From the NCBI RefSeq assembly GCF_900109175.1, contig NZ_FNZE01000013.1:87591-151590 (forward strand): a DNA stretch of 64,000 nt. The letters run 5' to 3'. Shown in pieces: positions 43,996-52,732 of the stretch. Within the stretch, counting starts at the first letter, position 1; each line of letters opens with the position of its first letter. The stretch is from Pseudomonas linyingensis (GTDB lineage: Bacteria > Pseudomonadota > Gammaproteobacteria > Pseudomonadales > Pseudomonadaceae). Under the pieces are notes generated by a model. The model was given only the letters and a program-made list of their open reading frames with translations, searched no databases and was not told where the DNA came from. Both the position numbers and the translations under genes were made by a program.

Positions 43996-46900
43996 TTGGG
44001 GCAGAAATTGGACTTCACACGTATCCGTAATCACCGCGGCACGCAGATGGGCGGCTTCGAAGAGCTCTGCTGCCAACTGGCAGCCCTCGAGGACCCAGCA
44101 GAGGGGAGTAGCTTCCTCCGGAAAGGGTCTGGCGCTGACCAGGGCCTGGAGTGCTACAGGACCTATCCTGATGGGCATGAAGTAGGCTGGCAAGCGAAGT
44201 ACTTCATCAATGGCTTCGAGAGCGGCCAAGTTTCGAACTTGAATGACTCCCTCAACCGAGCCCTCGCAGCGCACCCTCAGTTGCGTAGGTTTGTGGTCTG
44301 CCTGCCCATCGACCTGAGGGACAATCGGTCTGGAAAGAAGGACAGCGAGGTCCAGCGCTTTGAGAAGTGGCGGACCGAAAGTGTCGCAGCTGCGGCAGCT
44401 GACAGGCGAGAGCTGACCATCGATCTTTGGAGCGCGTCGAGCATTGAAGAGCGACTCAGTCGCGACAACCCCATGTACTCCGGACGTGCTTGCTACTGGT
44501 TCGACGCCGTCCGCTTCAGCTCAGCATGGTTCCGAGAGAAGTTCGACATCGTTCGTTCCAACCTTGGTGAACGGTACAGCCCAGAGAGCCACGTTGACCT
44601 GCCCATCCAGCAGCAGCTGCAGTCCATTTCGCGCGCTCCTGAGATGTTACTGGCACCACACGAATGGGCGGCCAAGGTTACGTATAACCTGGACGGTGCG
44701 GCTGCAAGCCTGGCGCGAGAAGGCCTGCAGCAGATTGCGGAGCGACTTCGTGAGGCTTGCGCACCGCTTCAGCGAAGCCTTGCAGAGCCGCCTGCGTTGC
44801 CAGAGGAACTGGTCGCTGTTGAGCCCTGGACCGCCTTCTGCGCTACTGCACTCTCCGCTATCGTTGAAGCCTTGACCGAGCTGGCAACGAAGGAACCAGA
44901 GAGGGACATACACATCGCCCGAAAGGATCTGTTTGACCTTTACTCGGCAGTACAGCGCGTGAGCCGCGAACTGGCATCCGGAGCGTGGCGGCTCATCAAC
45001 AAGCACGAGTTGTTGATTTCGGGGCCGGCTGGCATCGGGAAGTCGCACCTCCTGGCCGACTTTGGCGAGGGGCAACTGGAGCGCAAGCGGCCATTCATCC
45101 TCGTGCTCACGAACAGTCTGACGGAGGGGGACCCGTGGCAGCAGATTCGCGGCCTACTAGACCTGTCGCAGGTCACGACCGACGAGTTCCTTGGAGCACT
45201 GGACGCTGCAGCAGAAGCCGCCGGCTGCCGCGCTGTGATTGCGGTGGATGCGCTGAATGAAAGGCACGGCATCGCGCTGTGGGAAACACGCCTTCAGGGC
45301 TTTGTAGCACTCGTACGAAAGTTCCCACGCGTCGCACTCGCTCTGACCGTGCGCAAGACCTACGTCCATCTCCTTCCGTTGAAGGGCCTAGAGCGGACCG
45401 AGCACCCTGGCTTCTCAGGCCGGTCCGGGGCCGCGGCCAAGGCATACCTCGACCGCCGCGGCATCGCTCGGCCGAGCTCTCCAAACCTGGCGCGCGAATT
45501 CGAAAACCCACTATTCCTGCGAACCTGCTGCACGTACCTCGACGCCGAGAATCTCAAGCAACTTCCAAAGGGCTTGGATGGCCTGAGCACAATATTCGAC
45601 TTCTACCTGGACGCCGTCGCGCGAAAGGTTGAGAGCGACCTCAAACTAGTTCCGCAGCTCAACATTCCTCGCAAGGCGCTGAATGCATTCCTCCAAGCCT
45701 GCGCCGAGCAAGGCGATACCGGCGCGCTCACTGTAGAGTCATCCTTCGAGTTGCTAGAGGGCATACACCCGTCGGGCGGCCTTACCGAGAAGAGCCTCTT
45801 CACGGCTTTCCTCTCGGAAGGCGTCTTGACCCAGGATGTCGAATGGCACGAGGGAACTTCGCAAGAAATCATTCGATTCACGTTCGAGCGGCTTTCCGAC
45901 CACCTGCGGGCTAAGCGCCTCCTTGAACAGGTCGACCGAAGCGACATTCAAGGTTCGTTTAAGAAGGAACCACTAGCAAGCTACTTCTCGCTGTTCGAAT
46001 CTTGGCAGTTTGCCGGTCTGGTCGAAGCCCTTGCCGTGCAGATACCGGAGCAGTTCGGCCTTGAGCTGTTCGATGTGCTGTCTGACGACGCCTTTGAGAG
46101 CGATACCTATTGCGATGCGTTCAGGACGTCCTTAGCCTGGCGCGCTCCGCAGGCCTTCACGAGTCGGACCGCGGATTGGGTGAAGAAGCTCTGCGATAGC
46201 ACGGGTCAGTCGCCGTACGGCTTGCTGCTACTCGTGAGCACCGAGCCTGCCAACCCGTACAACGCCGATTGGCTTCACGACAAACTCTGGCAACTGCCAA
46301 TGCCGCAGCGGGACGCCACATGGTCCGTCTTCCTAGCCGAAGACGATTTGAGTGATGGCGGAGCAGTCGAGTCGCTCATCGACTGGGCGTGGCATGTGGT
46401 CGCTGATGAGGTTGACAAGGAACGGCGAAGGCTTGGTGTGCTTACACTGACGTGGTGCCTGTCGACGAGCAATCGCGCCGTGCGCGACCGAGCAACCAAG
46501 GCCTTAGTCAACTTGCTGTCCAACAATCTGTGTGACGGCGCGGACTTGATTCGCAAGTTCGCCAACGTCAACGACGCATACATCGTGGAACGCCTGCTGG
46601 CGGCTTGCTACGGCGCCGCGATGCAAGACACGGACCGAAGCGGCTGCAAGGCTCTAGCCTCCGCAGTGTGGGCAAGCCACTTCGCGGACGGCCGGCAGCC
46701 GCCACTGAACCTACTTGCCCGAGATTTCGCACTCGGCATCCTTCTCTATGCACAGAACGTCGGACAGCTTCCATCCGAGGTTGACCTCGATGCGTGCGAA
46801 GCCAAGTTCACTTCAGCGTGGCCGCTTGAGGTCATCACTTCTGAGGATCTAGAAAAGTACCGTGGGAAGGGATACGGAGATTCCATTTGTTCGTCGACGG

Positions 46901-48474
46901 ATCAGCATGGAGACTTTGGCAACTACACCCTTAGTGCATGGATGCACGGGATTGTTGACATGCCGCGCGCTCTAGCGGGAAAGAGTACTCTGGAACTCTT
47001 TGAAAACTGGCTGCAGGTGTTCCTAGAGAAGGCTGATCCAAAGCAACTTGAGTTCTATGTCGCGCTCTTCAGAGCATCCACAGACTATCGCCAGAGACCT
47101 TTCCGCGGTTGGGGCAGGGACGAGGAAGAGACGCAACAGCTGCGGGGTTCATTCGAGAAGGCGAATGAAGCTTTCAAGGCTTCACTCGACTCAGGGCTGC
47201 TCGCGGAGTACACGAGCTTTGCCGAACAGCACATGCTAGAAGCGACTCGAATGAATAGCGACGATAGGCCCCCGTCGGAGGTTGACCACGCCCCACTAAG
47301 GCGATGGATTTGCGAGCGCGCCCACAATCTCGGCTGGCGCGAGGAGCTTTTCGATAAGTTCGAACATGGCGGCAGCATCTCCCATGACCGGATGGGCAAG
47401 CACAGGATAGAGCGCATCGGAAAGAAGTATCAATATATCGCATTATCCGAAGTTATCACGCGCTTGGTCGACAACCTAACCATCTGCTCATATGGGGACG
47501 AAGGCTTATTGAGAGCCTTTGAGTACGGGCCTAAGGGGCGGGACATGAAGAGAGACCTGGATCCGTCTCTTCTTTTACAGAACAGTCTCGAGTCCGGTTG
47601 GGATTCGACACCGGTCACCTGGTGGACACCGTTATCTCCGCAGCTTCCCTTCGGAGACACGGAGGTTCTACTGGCTTGGTTGAGCTCCGAGGACGGTCGT
47701 TGTAACGACGTGGGACAAATCGACTTGTGCAGTCCCGATGGCCAAAAGTGGCTCACGACTTACGGCTTCCGCCACTGGAAAGTTCCCGGTCTAGAGCGGC
47801 GCAATCACGCGGACGCTTGGTCGCGCATCACCTGTCTGGTCACTAAGCTGGGCACCGGTGCGCAGCTGGCGCGAGAGCTTCTTAAGAGGCATCGCGGCGA
47901 TGTGAGTCGATACGGGGAGTACGAGCGCTTAGAGTGCTTCTTGGGCGAGCATGGATGGCGCGGCACCAAGGAGATAGAACTCGAAAAAAACTCCGGCGAA
48001 GGCATCGATACGCCCTATTCAGGCATAGTGGCCGCGCTGCATGCAGGGGGCAACGACAACGACAACTCGATTGATGACACGTTCAGTCTCCACATGCCCA
48101 CCTCGGGTCTGATGAGGCTACTCGGTTTGCGCCTGCGCGACGGGAGAACCCCCGAGTACACCGATGCCCAGGGGGTACTCAGGTGGCAGGACCCTTCCTT
48201 GAAAGAGCGCGGCTCCGGTGCTGCAGTAGTCTCGCGCGACTACTTCCTAAGCATGCTCGCGAAGGCTGACCTCGAGCCGGTCTGGGTCCTCGCTGGCGAG
48301 AAGAATGTGTATGCGGGCCAGGGCTTCGGCATCTCCCGCGGCTTCGGTGGCAGCGTTTATCACACCACCGTCTACACCATGGACGCTGGAGCAGTGAAGA
48401 TCGCGGGAACGGTGACCGAGCGCCACAAACCGAGTGCTGAGCAGCTGCAAGCGCTGCGTGATGTCGATCTGTGA
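43996..48474 (+). CDS. Avs-like STAND ATPase with PD-(D/E)XK-type N-terminus
   Basis: 1,492 residues from a TTG at 43996; AAAGGAGG five bases before it fixes this start. Residues 1-110 look like an Mrr/Cap4-type nuclease: GFEELCCQLA near 20, GADQGLECY near 46, GWQAKYF near 64 (Gln-X-Lys form of the motif). The P-loop GPAGIGKS lies near 342-349 and Walker B VIAVDALNE near 414. The remaining 900 residues are predicted helical and lack named motifs, as in sensor arms of STAND proteins. This matches the layout of AVAST (Avs) phage sensors; subtype cannot be assigned. A single-gene unit. Confidence 0.75.
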   Translation: MGQKLDFTRIRNHRGTQMGGFEELCCQLAALEDPAEGSSFLRKGSGADQGLECYRTYPDGHEVGWQAKYFINGFESGQVSNLNDSLNRALAAHPQLRRFVVCLPIDLRDNRSGKKDSEVQRFEKWRTESVAAAAADRRELTIDLWSASSIEERLSRDNPMYSGRACYWFDAVRFSSAWFREKFDIVRSNLGERYSPESHVDLPIQQQLQSISRAPEMLLAPHEWAAKVTYNLDGAAASLAREGLQQIAERLREACAPLQRSLAEPPALPEELVAVEPWTAFCATALSAIVEALTELATKEPERDIHIARKDLFDLYSAVQRVSRELASGAWRLINKHELLISGPAGIGKSHLLADFGEGQLERKRPFILVLTNSLTEGDPWQQIRGLLDLSQVTTDEFLGALDAAAEAAGCRAVIAVDALNERHGIALWETRLQGFVALVRKFPRVALALTVRKTYVHLLPLKGLERTEHPGFSGRSGAAAKAYLDRRGIARPSSPNLAREFENPLFLRTCCTYLDAENLKQLPKGLDGLSTIFDFYLDAVARKVESDLKLVPQLNIPRKALNAFLQACAEQGDTGALTVESSFELLEGIHPSGGLTEKSLFTAFLSEGVLTQDVEWHEGTSQEIIRFTFERLSDHLRAKRLLEQVDRSDIQGSFKKEPLASYFSLFESWQFAGLVEALAVQIPEQFGLELFDVLSDDAFESDTYCDAFRTSLAWRAPQAFTSRTADWVKKLCDSTGQSPYGLLLLVSTEPANPYNADWLHDKLWQLPMPQRDATWSVFLAEDDLSDGGAVESLIDWAWHVVADEVDKERRRLGVLTLTWCLSTSNRAVRDRATKALVNLLSNNLCDGADLIRKFANVNDAYIVERLLAACYGAAMQDTDRSGCKALASAVWASHFADGRQPPLNLLARDFALGILLYAQNVGQLPSEVDLDACEAKFTSAWPLEVITSEDLEKYRGKGYGDSICSSTDQHGDFGNYTLSAWMHGIVDMPRALAGKSTLELFENWLQVFLEKADPKQLEFYVALFRASTDYRQRPFRGWGRDEEETQQLRGSFEKANEAFKASLDSGLLAEYTSFAEQHMLEATRMNSDDRPPSEVDHAPLRRWICERAHNLGWREELFDKFEHGGSISHDRMGKHRIERIGKKYQYIALSEVITRLVDNLTICSYGDEGLLRAFEYGPKGRDMKRDLDPSLLLQNSLESGWDSTPVTWWTPLSPQLPFGDTEVLLAWLSSEDGRCNDVGQIDLCSPDGQKWLTTYGFRHWKVPGLERRNHADAWSRITCLVTKLGTGAQLARELLKRHRGDVSRYGEYERLECFLGEHGWRGTKEIELEKNSGEGIDTPYSGIVAALHAGGNDNDNSIDDTFSLHMPTSGLMRLLGLRLRDGRTPEYTDAQGVLRWQDPSLKERGSGAAVVSRDYFLSMLAKADLEPVWVLAGEKNVYAGQGFGISRGFGGSVYHTTVYTMDAGAVKIAGTVTERHKPSAEQLQALRDVDL

Positions 48475-48596
48475 GGGTCAACGACTCCCAATCCTCACCA
48501 GTCCCGCTTCGCTTACTGCCACGAGCTCCGAAACGAGAGCTGCGCTATTGACGGCGATAAGCAGCAACCGTTGCAAAGCCGTCATAGGTTTTGGTC

Positions 48597-48666
48597 GGCC
48601 GAACTTCCGCTGTGGGTCGTCAGCTGCCGGTGGGGACCGGCAGCGATCGGCCATAAGCTGACGTTC
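48597..48666. repeat. Degenerate intergenic repeat, copy 2
   Basis: GGCCGAACTTCCGCTGTGGG, TCGTCAGCTGCCGGT, GACCGGCAGCGATCGGCCAT and AAGCTGACG follow each other in a stem-forming order. This is the same family as the other copies and lies between the convergent STAND and HEPN genes. Confidence 0.5.
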
Positions 48667-48714
48667 GACTCTGTCTACGAAGCATATAGTGGATAAAAAT
48701 CTGTCCCCATTGGA

Positions 48715-49446
48715 CTACCCTACGAGACGTTGTATGGAGATTCCATTCCAGCCTTCTATGACAGGTTGGGCAAGGTGGTTAGCCAACTCGATTGCCAGCT
48801 CCGTTAGCGAAGCGAGCGAAAGCTCAGCAATGAAGACTGGAAGATATATTTTGTTATTGCGAAATATCTCGTATTTTCCAGTCTGTTGCTTTTTTTTGAT
48901 CTCAAGACCAATATCACCATGCTTTCCCTGAAAACTGCTGATAATAGTTTCCATCTTTTTCAAATCCGATGACGAATACCTACTGTGAATCCTACCTCGA
49001 TCAACCCAAGGCGAATCAGTAAAACGAAATCGAGAAATGACGCCTGAGTCGTCAGGCAAAGTTGTGTAGCCGGTTGCGGGATGATTTGGCGTCTTTTCAG
49101 TCGATGTGGGATGACTCAATGCATTTCTAAGGTGCTTGACGAAGTCGGCGTAGGTCACCTCGGTCGGAAATGTATTGTCAACTATGAAGGAGCTCGTGAT
49201 ACCCCGCCGACGAGGAACTTCATGTACATTCTCAGACCAGATTTTTTTCTGACTTGAGCTCATTGCATCCAATAGTTCTGCACAGTTAGCCAGAAGTGAC
49301 TGAAGAACACAGATCGTCAGTGTTGAATCATAATTTTCCATGGGCTGAAGGTTGGTAGTAAGAGTGCGGTACTGATTCAATAGTTTCCCCGCGTTCAGTG
49401 CAAAGCCAGCCTGTATTTTGTTGCTTGGCTCTCTGAAATATTCCAT
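48715..49446 (-). CDS. HEPN-family putative RNase
   Basis: 243 residues. Residues 1-145 are helical and contain FVKHLRNALSHPT near 130, the Arg-X4-His motif that marks catalytically competent HEPN domains. The C-terminal part (about 160-243) is a mixed fold with KKKQQTGKYEIFRNNKIYLP. Stand-alone HEPN proteins act as ribonucleases in toxin or abortive-infection systems; no antitoxin is evident beside it. Its composition is clearly more AT-rich than its neighbours, so it arrived separately. It is convergent with the STAND gene. Confidence 0.75.
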   Translation of the reverse strand: MEYFREPSNKIQAGFALNAGKLLNQYRTLTTNLQPMENYDSTLTICVLQSLLANCAELLDAMSSSQKKIWSENVHEVPRRRGITSSFIVDNTFPTEVTYADFVKHLRNALSHPTSTEKTPNHPATGYTTLPDDSGVISRFRFTDSPWVDRGRIHSRYSSSDLKKMETIISSFQGKHGDIGLEIKKKQQTGKYEIFRNNKIYLPVFIAELSLASLTELAIELANHLAQPVIEGWNGISIQRLVG

Positions 49447-49579
49447 TGATTTCCTGCCCCCATTTTTATTTTATCGAGCATTGAGCTGGTGATGGCCCAA
49501 TGATTAGCCTTGGCTGCTCGATAAGCTTAGGCAACAGGTCAAGCGACGCAAGTCGTTACCTATCACTGTGCCCACCGCT

Positions 49580-49645
49580 AGCTCTTGGCCGGTTTCTGCC
49601 GGCAATGATCTGCAGCTTTGGGTCGTTAGTGCCTCATGCACTGAT
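49580..49645. repeat. Degenerate intergenic repeat, copy 3
   Basis: CTCTTGGCCGGTTTCTGCCG, GCAATGATCTGCAGC and TTTGGGTCGTTAGTGCC form the 5' half of the repeat type best seen at 54.8-54.9 kb. It lies upstream of the broken integrase. Confidence 0.45.
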
Positions 49646-49685
49646 CTGATCCACCCTTGTCTTTCCCTACAGAGGAGGGCAAGCC

Positions 49686-50196
49686 ATGAGAATCACTGCA
49701 ACCGTTGGTCATCAACCGTGGAACAAGGGAAAGCTTGTTGGGCAGAAGGCCCCATTCCGCCTCAGAGATATCTGGGCCATTCGGGTACGGCTCCAACTCG
49801 CCGAGAAAACACGGGATCTTGCCCTCTTCGACTTGGCAATCGACAGCAAGCTGCGTGCCTGTGACCTAACCAAGCTGCGAGTACGGGACATAACCCATGG
49901 CGAGCATGTGTCATGAGGATTTCCTGTTTCCAAGCAGACTGCACAGCTCCGACCATCTATCCACTCGTCAATACGCACGCATTGTCAAAGCCTGGGTGAT
50001 CTCCATTGGTCTGGACCCTGCGATGTACGGCACTCACACGCTCCGACGCACCAAGGTACCGCTGATCTACCGCCGGACAAAGAACCTGCGTGCAGTCCAG
50101 CTTCTACTTGGTCACACGAAGCTTGAAAGCACTGTCAGATATCTTGGGATCGAGGTCGATGATGCCTTGGAGATGGCGGAAAAGACTGAGGTGTAA
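49686..50196 (+). pseudogene. Tyrosine recombinase (integrase), internally deleted
   Basis: The first part (ATG 49686, about 74 residues) reads GHQPWNKGKLVGQKAPFRLR, then LFDLAIDSKLRACDLTKLRV with the catalytic Arg region, and stops at 49916. The second part continues in another frame (about 49915-50196) with the C-terminal catalytic His-X-X-Arg (GTHTLRRTK), LLGHTKLESTVRYLGI and the Tyr. Some 40-50 residues between them, including the Lys region, are missing and the frame is shifted. The protein type is a small site-specific recombinase common in pseudomonads. It cannot be functional as it stands. Confidence 0.85.
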
Positions 50197-50204
50197 CCGT
50201 TCCC

Positions 50205-50260
50205 TGCGACGGCCGAAACTAGACCGTCGCTATCCGGCCAGAGGAAGCCATTGCAAACTG
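50205..50260. repeat. Degenerate intergenic repeat, copy 4
   Basis: CTGCGACGGCCGAAACTAGA, CCGTCGCTATCCGGCC and AGAGGAAGCCATTGC match the 3' half of the repeat family (CGGCCAGA.G.AGCCA.T). It lies directly after the broken integrase. Confidence 0.45.
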
Positions 50261-50490
50261 ACGCCAAGCCCGTTTCACGTTAATGCTGTTCCAGGATTAG
50301 GCCCGGCATGGGCATGCACTTTAAGGGCTTGCCGCCACCGCGCTATACCGTCATCATCTACTCAATTTTCCATTTAATTGCCACTATCGAGCGCGACCTC
50401 TCCATACCCAATAGGAGGGTGTGCGAAAGCACGGCTAACATCGCAGCAAAACACGAGCCCCACCCACGAACCGTTCAAGGAACGAATGCA

Positions 50491-51219
50491 ATGATCAGGA
50501 AATCGGTGTCGGAGCTCGCTTTCGTCAACAGCGGGTCGCCATTGCCCACTGTCGAGGTCAACTCGGACTCCATCGAGAGTGCGGGCTTCAGTATCCACCA
50601 CACCGTGATGCAGGTACTGACTCGGTTGGCCGAACAGGATGCCTCACTTCGCGCCACCATCTATCTGTACGCTTCTGCCAGCATCAATTTCCGTGAGCCG
50701 GGCTTGTCTGAGTTCCTGCTGGTTGCGGGCCCCAGGAAGGTTCTGCTGGCCTTGGGCGCTGGCTTCGAGCGGTTGCCGGCGGTGAAGTCACGGTTCAGCG
50801 ATTACGTGTCGTCTGCCTCCGCCTTGCGAGCGTTCCATGTCGAAGGTGGATTGGTATGGGAGCAGGAGGACGCCGATACGTGGTATTCCAATGGCCAGAG
50901 CCTGGCCGACCTGACCGAAGAGGCCGAAGAGGCCGAAGATAATCCGCAACCTCTCGAGGAAGACGAAGAGGACGAGGACTGGGAGGTCGAGGAACCGGAG
51001 GATGAGCAGGATGCAGACCAGATCGTGGTCGCTGCCGAACGCAGGGCGGCGCGCTATAGGGCCGCACGTTCGGATGCGAAGGTCAGCAGCATTCGGGCTG
51101 CCATCGAGGAAGTCTTTGGTCTGCCTGCAGGCTCGGTCGCGCTCTGCGGACCGGATCGGCGTGCGCTGCGCGGTGATGCCCGGATCAGGACGTTGCGCAA
51201 ACGCTGGGAAGAGAGCTAA
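50491..51219 (+). CDS. Acidic-linker protein of the DUF262 operon
   Basis: 242 residues from the ATG at 50491 (AAGGAA upstream); upstream in-frame sequence to 50308 is not protein-like. An N-terminal globular part (1-130) is followed by an extreme acidic linker (about 145-170, EEDEEDEDWEVEEPEDEQDA) and a basic C-terminal helical domain (about 180-242). The gene lies 16 bases before the first DUF262 gene. It may be a DNA mimic, a specificity factor or an inhibitor; I recognise no family. Confidence 0.65.
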   Translation: MIRKSVSELAFVNSGSPLPTVEVNSDSIESAGFSIHHTVMQVLTRLAEQDASLRATIYLYASASINFREPGLSEFLLVAGPRKVLLALGAGFERLPAVKSRFSDYVSSASALRAFHVEGGLVWEQEDADTWYSNGQSLADLTEEAEEAEDNPQPLEEDEEDEDWEVEEPEDEQDADQIVVAAERRAARYRAARSDAKVSSIRAAIEEVFGLPAGSVALCGPDRRALRGDARIRTLRKRWEES

Positions 51220-51235
51220 GCAGGGGAGTCGATAA

Positions 51236-52732
51236 ATGACGCAGGAATCCCCTGTCCGGGTCAGCACCTTGGCATTCGCCGATCTGCTGAAGGCAGGTAG
51301 GCCATTGGCACTGGACAGTTACCAGCGCGGCTTTGTCTGGGGTCCGGACAAGCTGCTGCAACTGACCAGTGATCTCGCGGAATTCGCAGACCAGACAGAC
51401 AACCGCCTGCCTTACTACATTGGCACGGTATTACTGCATCACGATGCTCGCCAGTCGAAAAGGTTCATCATCGATGGGCAGCAGCGCATCACGGCTTTGT
51501 CGCTGCTGTATCACCGCGCTACCGGCAAGCTGCCTGCGGGCCAGGCGCTCAGCTATTCGGGGCAGTCCGCACGGCATATCCGTGAGGGGGTGCAGGCGTT
51601 GCAGCAGCAAGAGGCGATTGCACGGGAGGTCATCGAAAAGCTGCGTCTGACGGTGATCGAAGTGGACAGCAGCGACCTTGCTTTCACCTTTTTCGATACC
51701 CAAAACAACCGCGGCGTGCCCCTGCGTGCCACCGACCTGCTCAAGGCCTATCACCTGCGGGCGATCGATCATGCGGACGGCGAGGGCGAGCTCAAGACCG
51801 CCCTGCAGAAGCGCTGCGCCGAGCGCTGGGAGGCACTGCAACGTCTGCCCGCGATACTGTCGCCGGGACAGGATTTCGCCCCCAACCTGTTCAATCGTTT
51901 TCTCTGGCGTGCGCGGCGCTGGCGAGGTGCGCAAACGCCAGCGGGCAGGCACGAAACGCTGCTGACCGAGTTCCAGAGCGACACCTGGCGCCACGGCGCA
52001 GACAACCACAGCAGCGTCGACAGTGTGCCACTCTACGCCACCCGCCCGAATCGGCTGGCGACTGCGCTGACCGTGGCGGGTGATGGCGAGTACGTACTGC
52101 AGGGCAACCAACTGCGTGTCAGCTACAACCCTGCGAACCTGCCCATGGCGCTGCGCCAGCCCATCCATGAAGGCGTGGGCTTCTTTCTCTATGCAGACAA
52201 GTACGCGGCATTGCTGCAGAGGTTGATGAACGCTCCTGCACCCTGCGCGCAAGTGAGTGCGTTCCGCGCGATCTATCGACAGCTACTGTGCAACAACCAA
52301 GAGTATCTGCGCGAGATCTTCATGCTCTGCAGCTTGGTGTATGTGGATCAGTTCGACGTCGAGCAGCTAACTGCATTTGCCCTGCGCTTGGAGTTTCTGC
52401 TGGGTGCGATTCGCCTGAAGCAACAACTGGTCAAGCAGGAAACCGCCGCCAACTTCTTCAGACTGGCCGAGCTGAACCTGCTGGATGTGATCGCGCAGAG
52501 CTATCACCCGAAACAGGTACTGGACTTTCTGAAGAAGCGCCAACAGGACGTGGCATCGTTGTATGCCGAGGAAACGATTGAAGTTGGGAATAGCGTGCAA
52601 GGTCGATACAAACGGGCTGTCCTGGCGTTTTACCGGGAGCAGGCGGATTCTGGATGCCGCAACCTTGCGGACAAATCGCAATGGCTTGAGGCGTTTCTGA
52701 AAGCTGCCCTGGGGGGGCGCCATGAGCATTGA
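51236..52732 (+). CDS. DUF262 (GmrS-like) protein without HNH domain
   Basis: 498 residues. DUF262 motifs are clear: YQRGFVWGPDKLLQL near 29 and FIIDGQQRITALSLLY near 78, the ParB-like nucleotide-using site of GmrSD/SspE proteins, then FFDTQNNRGVPLRATDLLKAY near 145. No His-Asn-His motif is seen in the C-terminal half. AGGGGAG precedes the ATG. Its end overlaps the next DUF262 gene by 11 bases. The pair looks like a divided GmrSD-type, modification-dependent restriction system, with this one as the NTPase-only partner. Confidence 0.78.
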   Translation: MTQESPVRVSTLAFADLLKAGRPLALDSYQRGFVWGPDKLLQLTSDLAEFADQTDNRLPYYIGTVLLHHDARQSKRFIIDGQQRITALSLLYHRATGKLPAGQALSYSGQSARHIREGVQALQQQEAIAREVIEKLRLTVIEVDSSDLAFTFFDTQNNRGVPLRATDLLKAYHLRAIDHADGEGELKTALQKRCAERWEALQRLPAILSPGQDFAPNLFNRFLWRARRWRGAQTPAGRHETLLTEFQSDTWRHGADNHSSVDSVPLYATRPNRLATALTVAGDGEYVLQGNQLRVSYNPANLPMALRQPIHEGVGFFLYADKYAALLQRLMNAPAPCAQVSAFRAIYRQLLCNNQEYLREIFMLCSLVYVDQFDVEQLTAFALRLEFLLGAIRLKQQLVKQETAANFFRLAELNLLDVIAQSYHPKQVLDFLKKRQQDVASLYAEETIEVGNSVQGRYKRAVLAFYREQADSGCRNLADKSQWLEAFLKAALGGRHEH

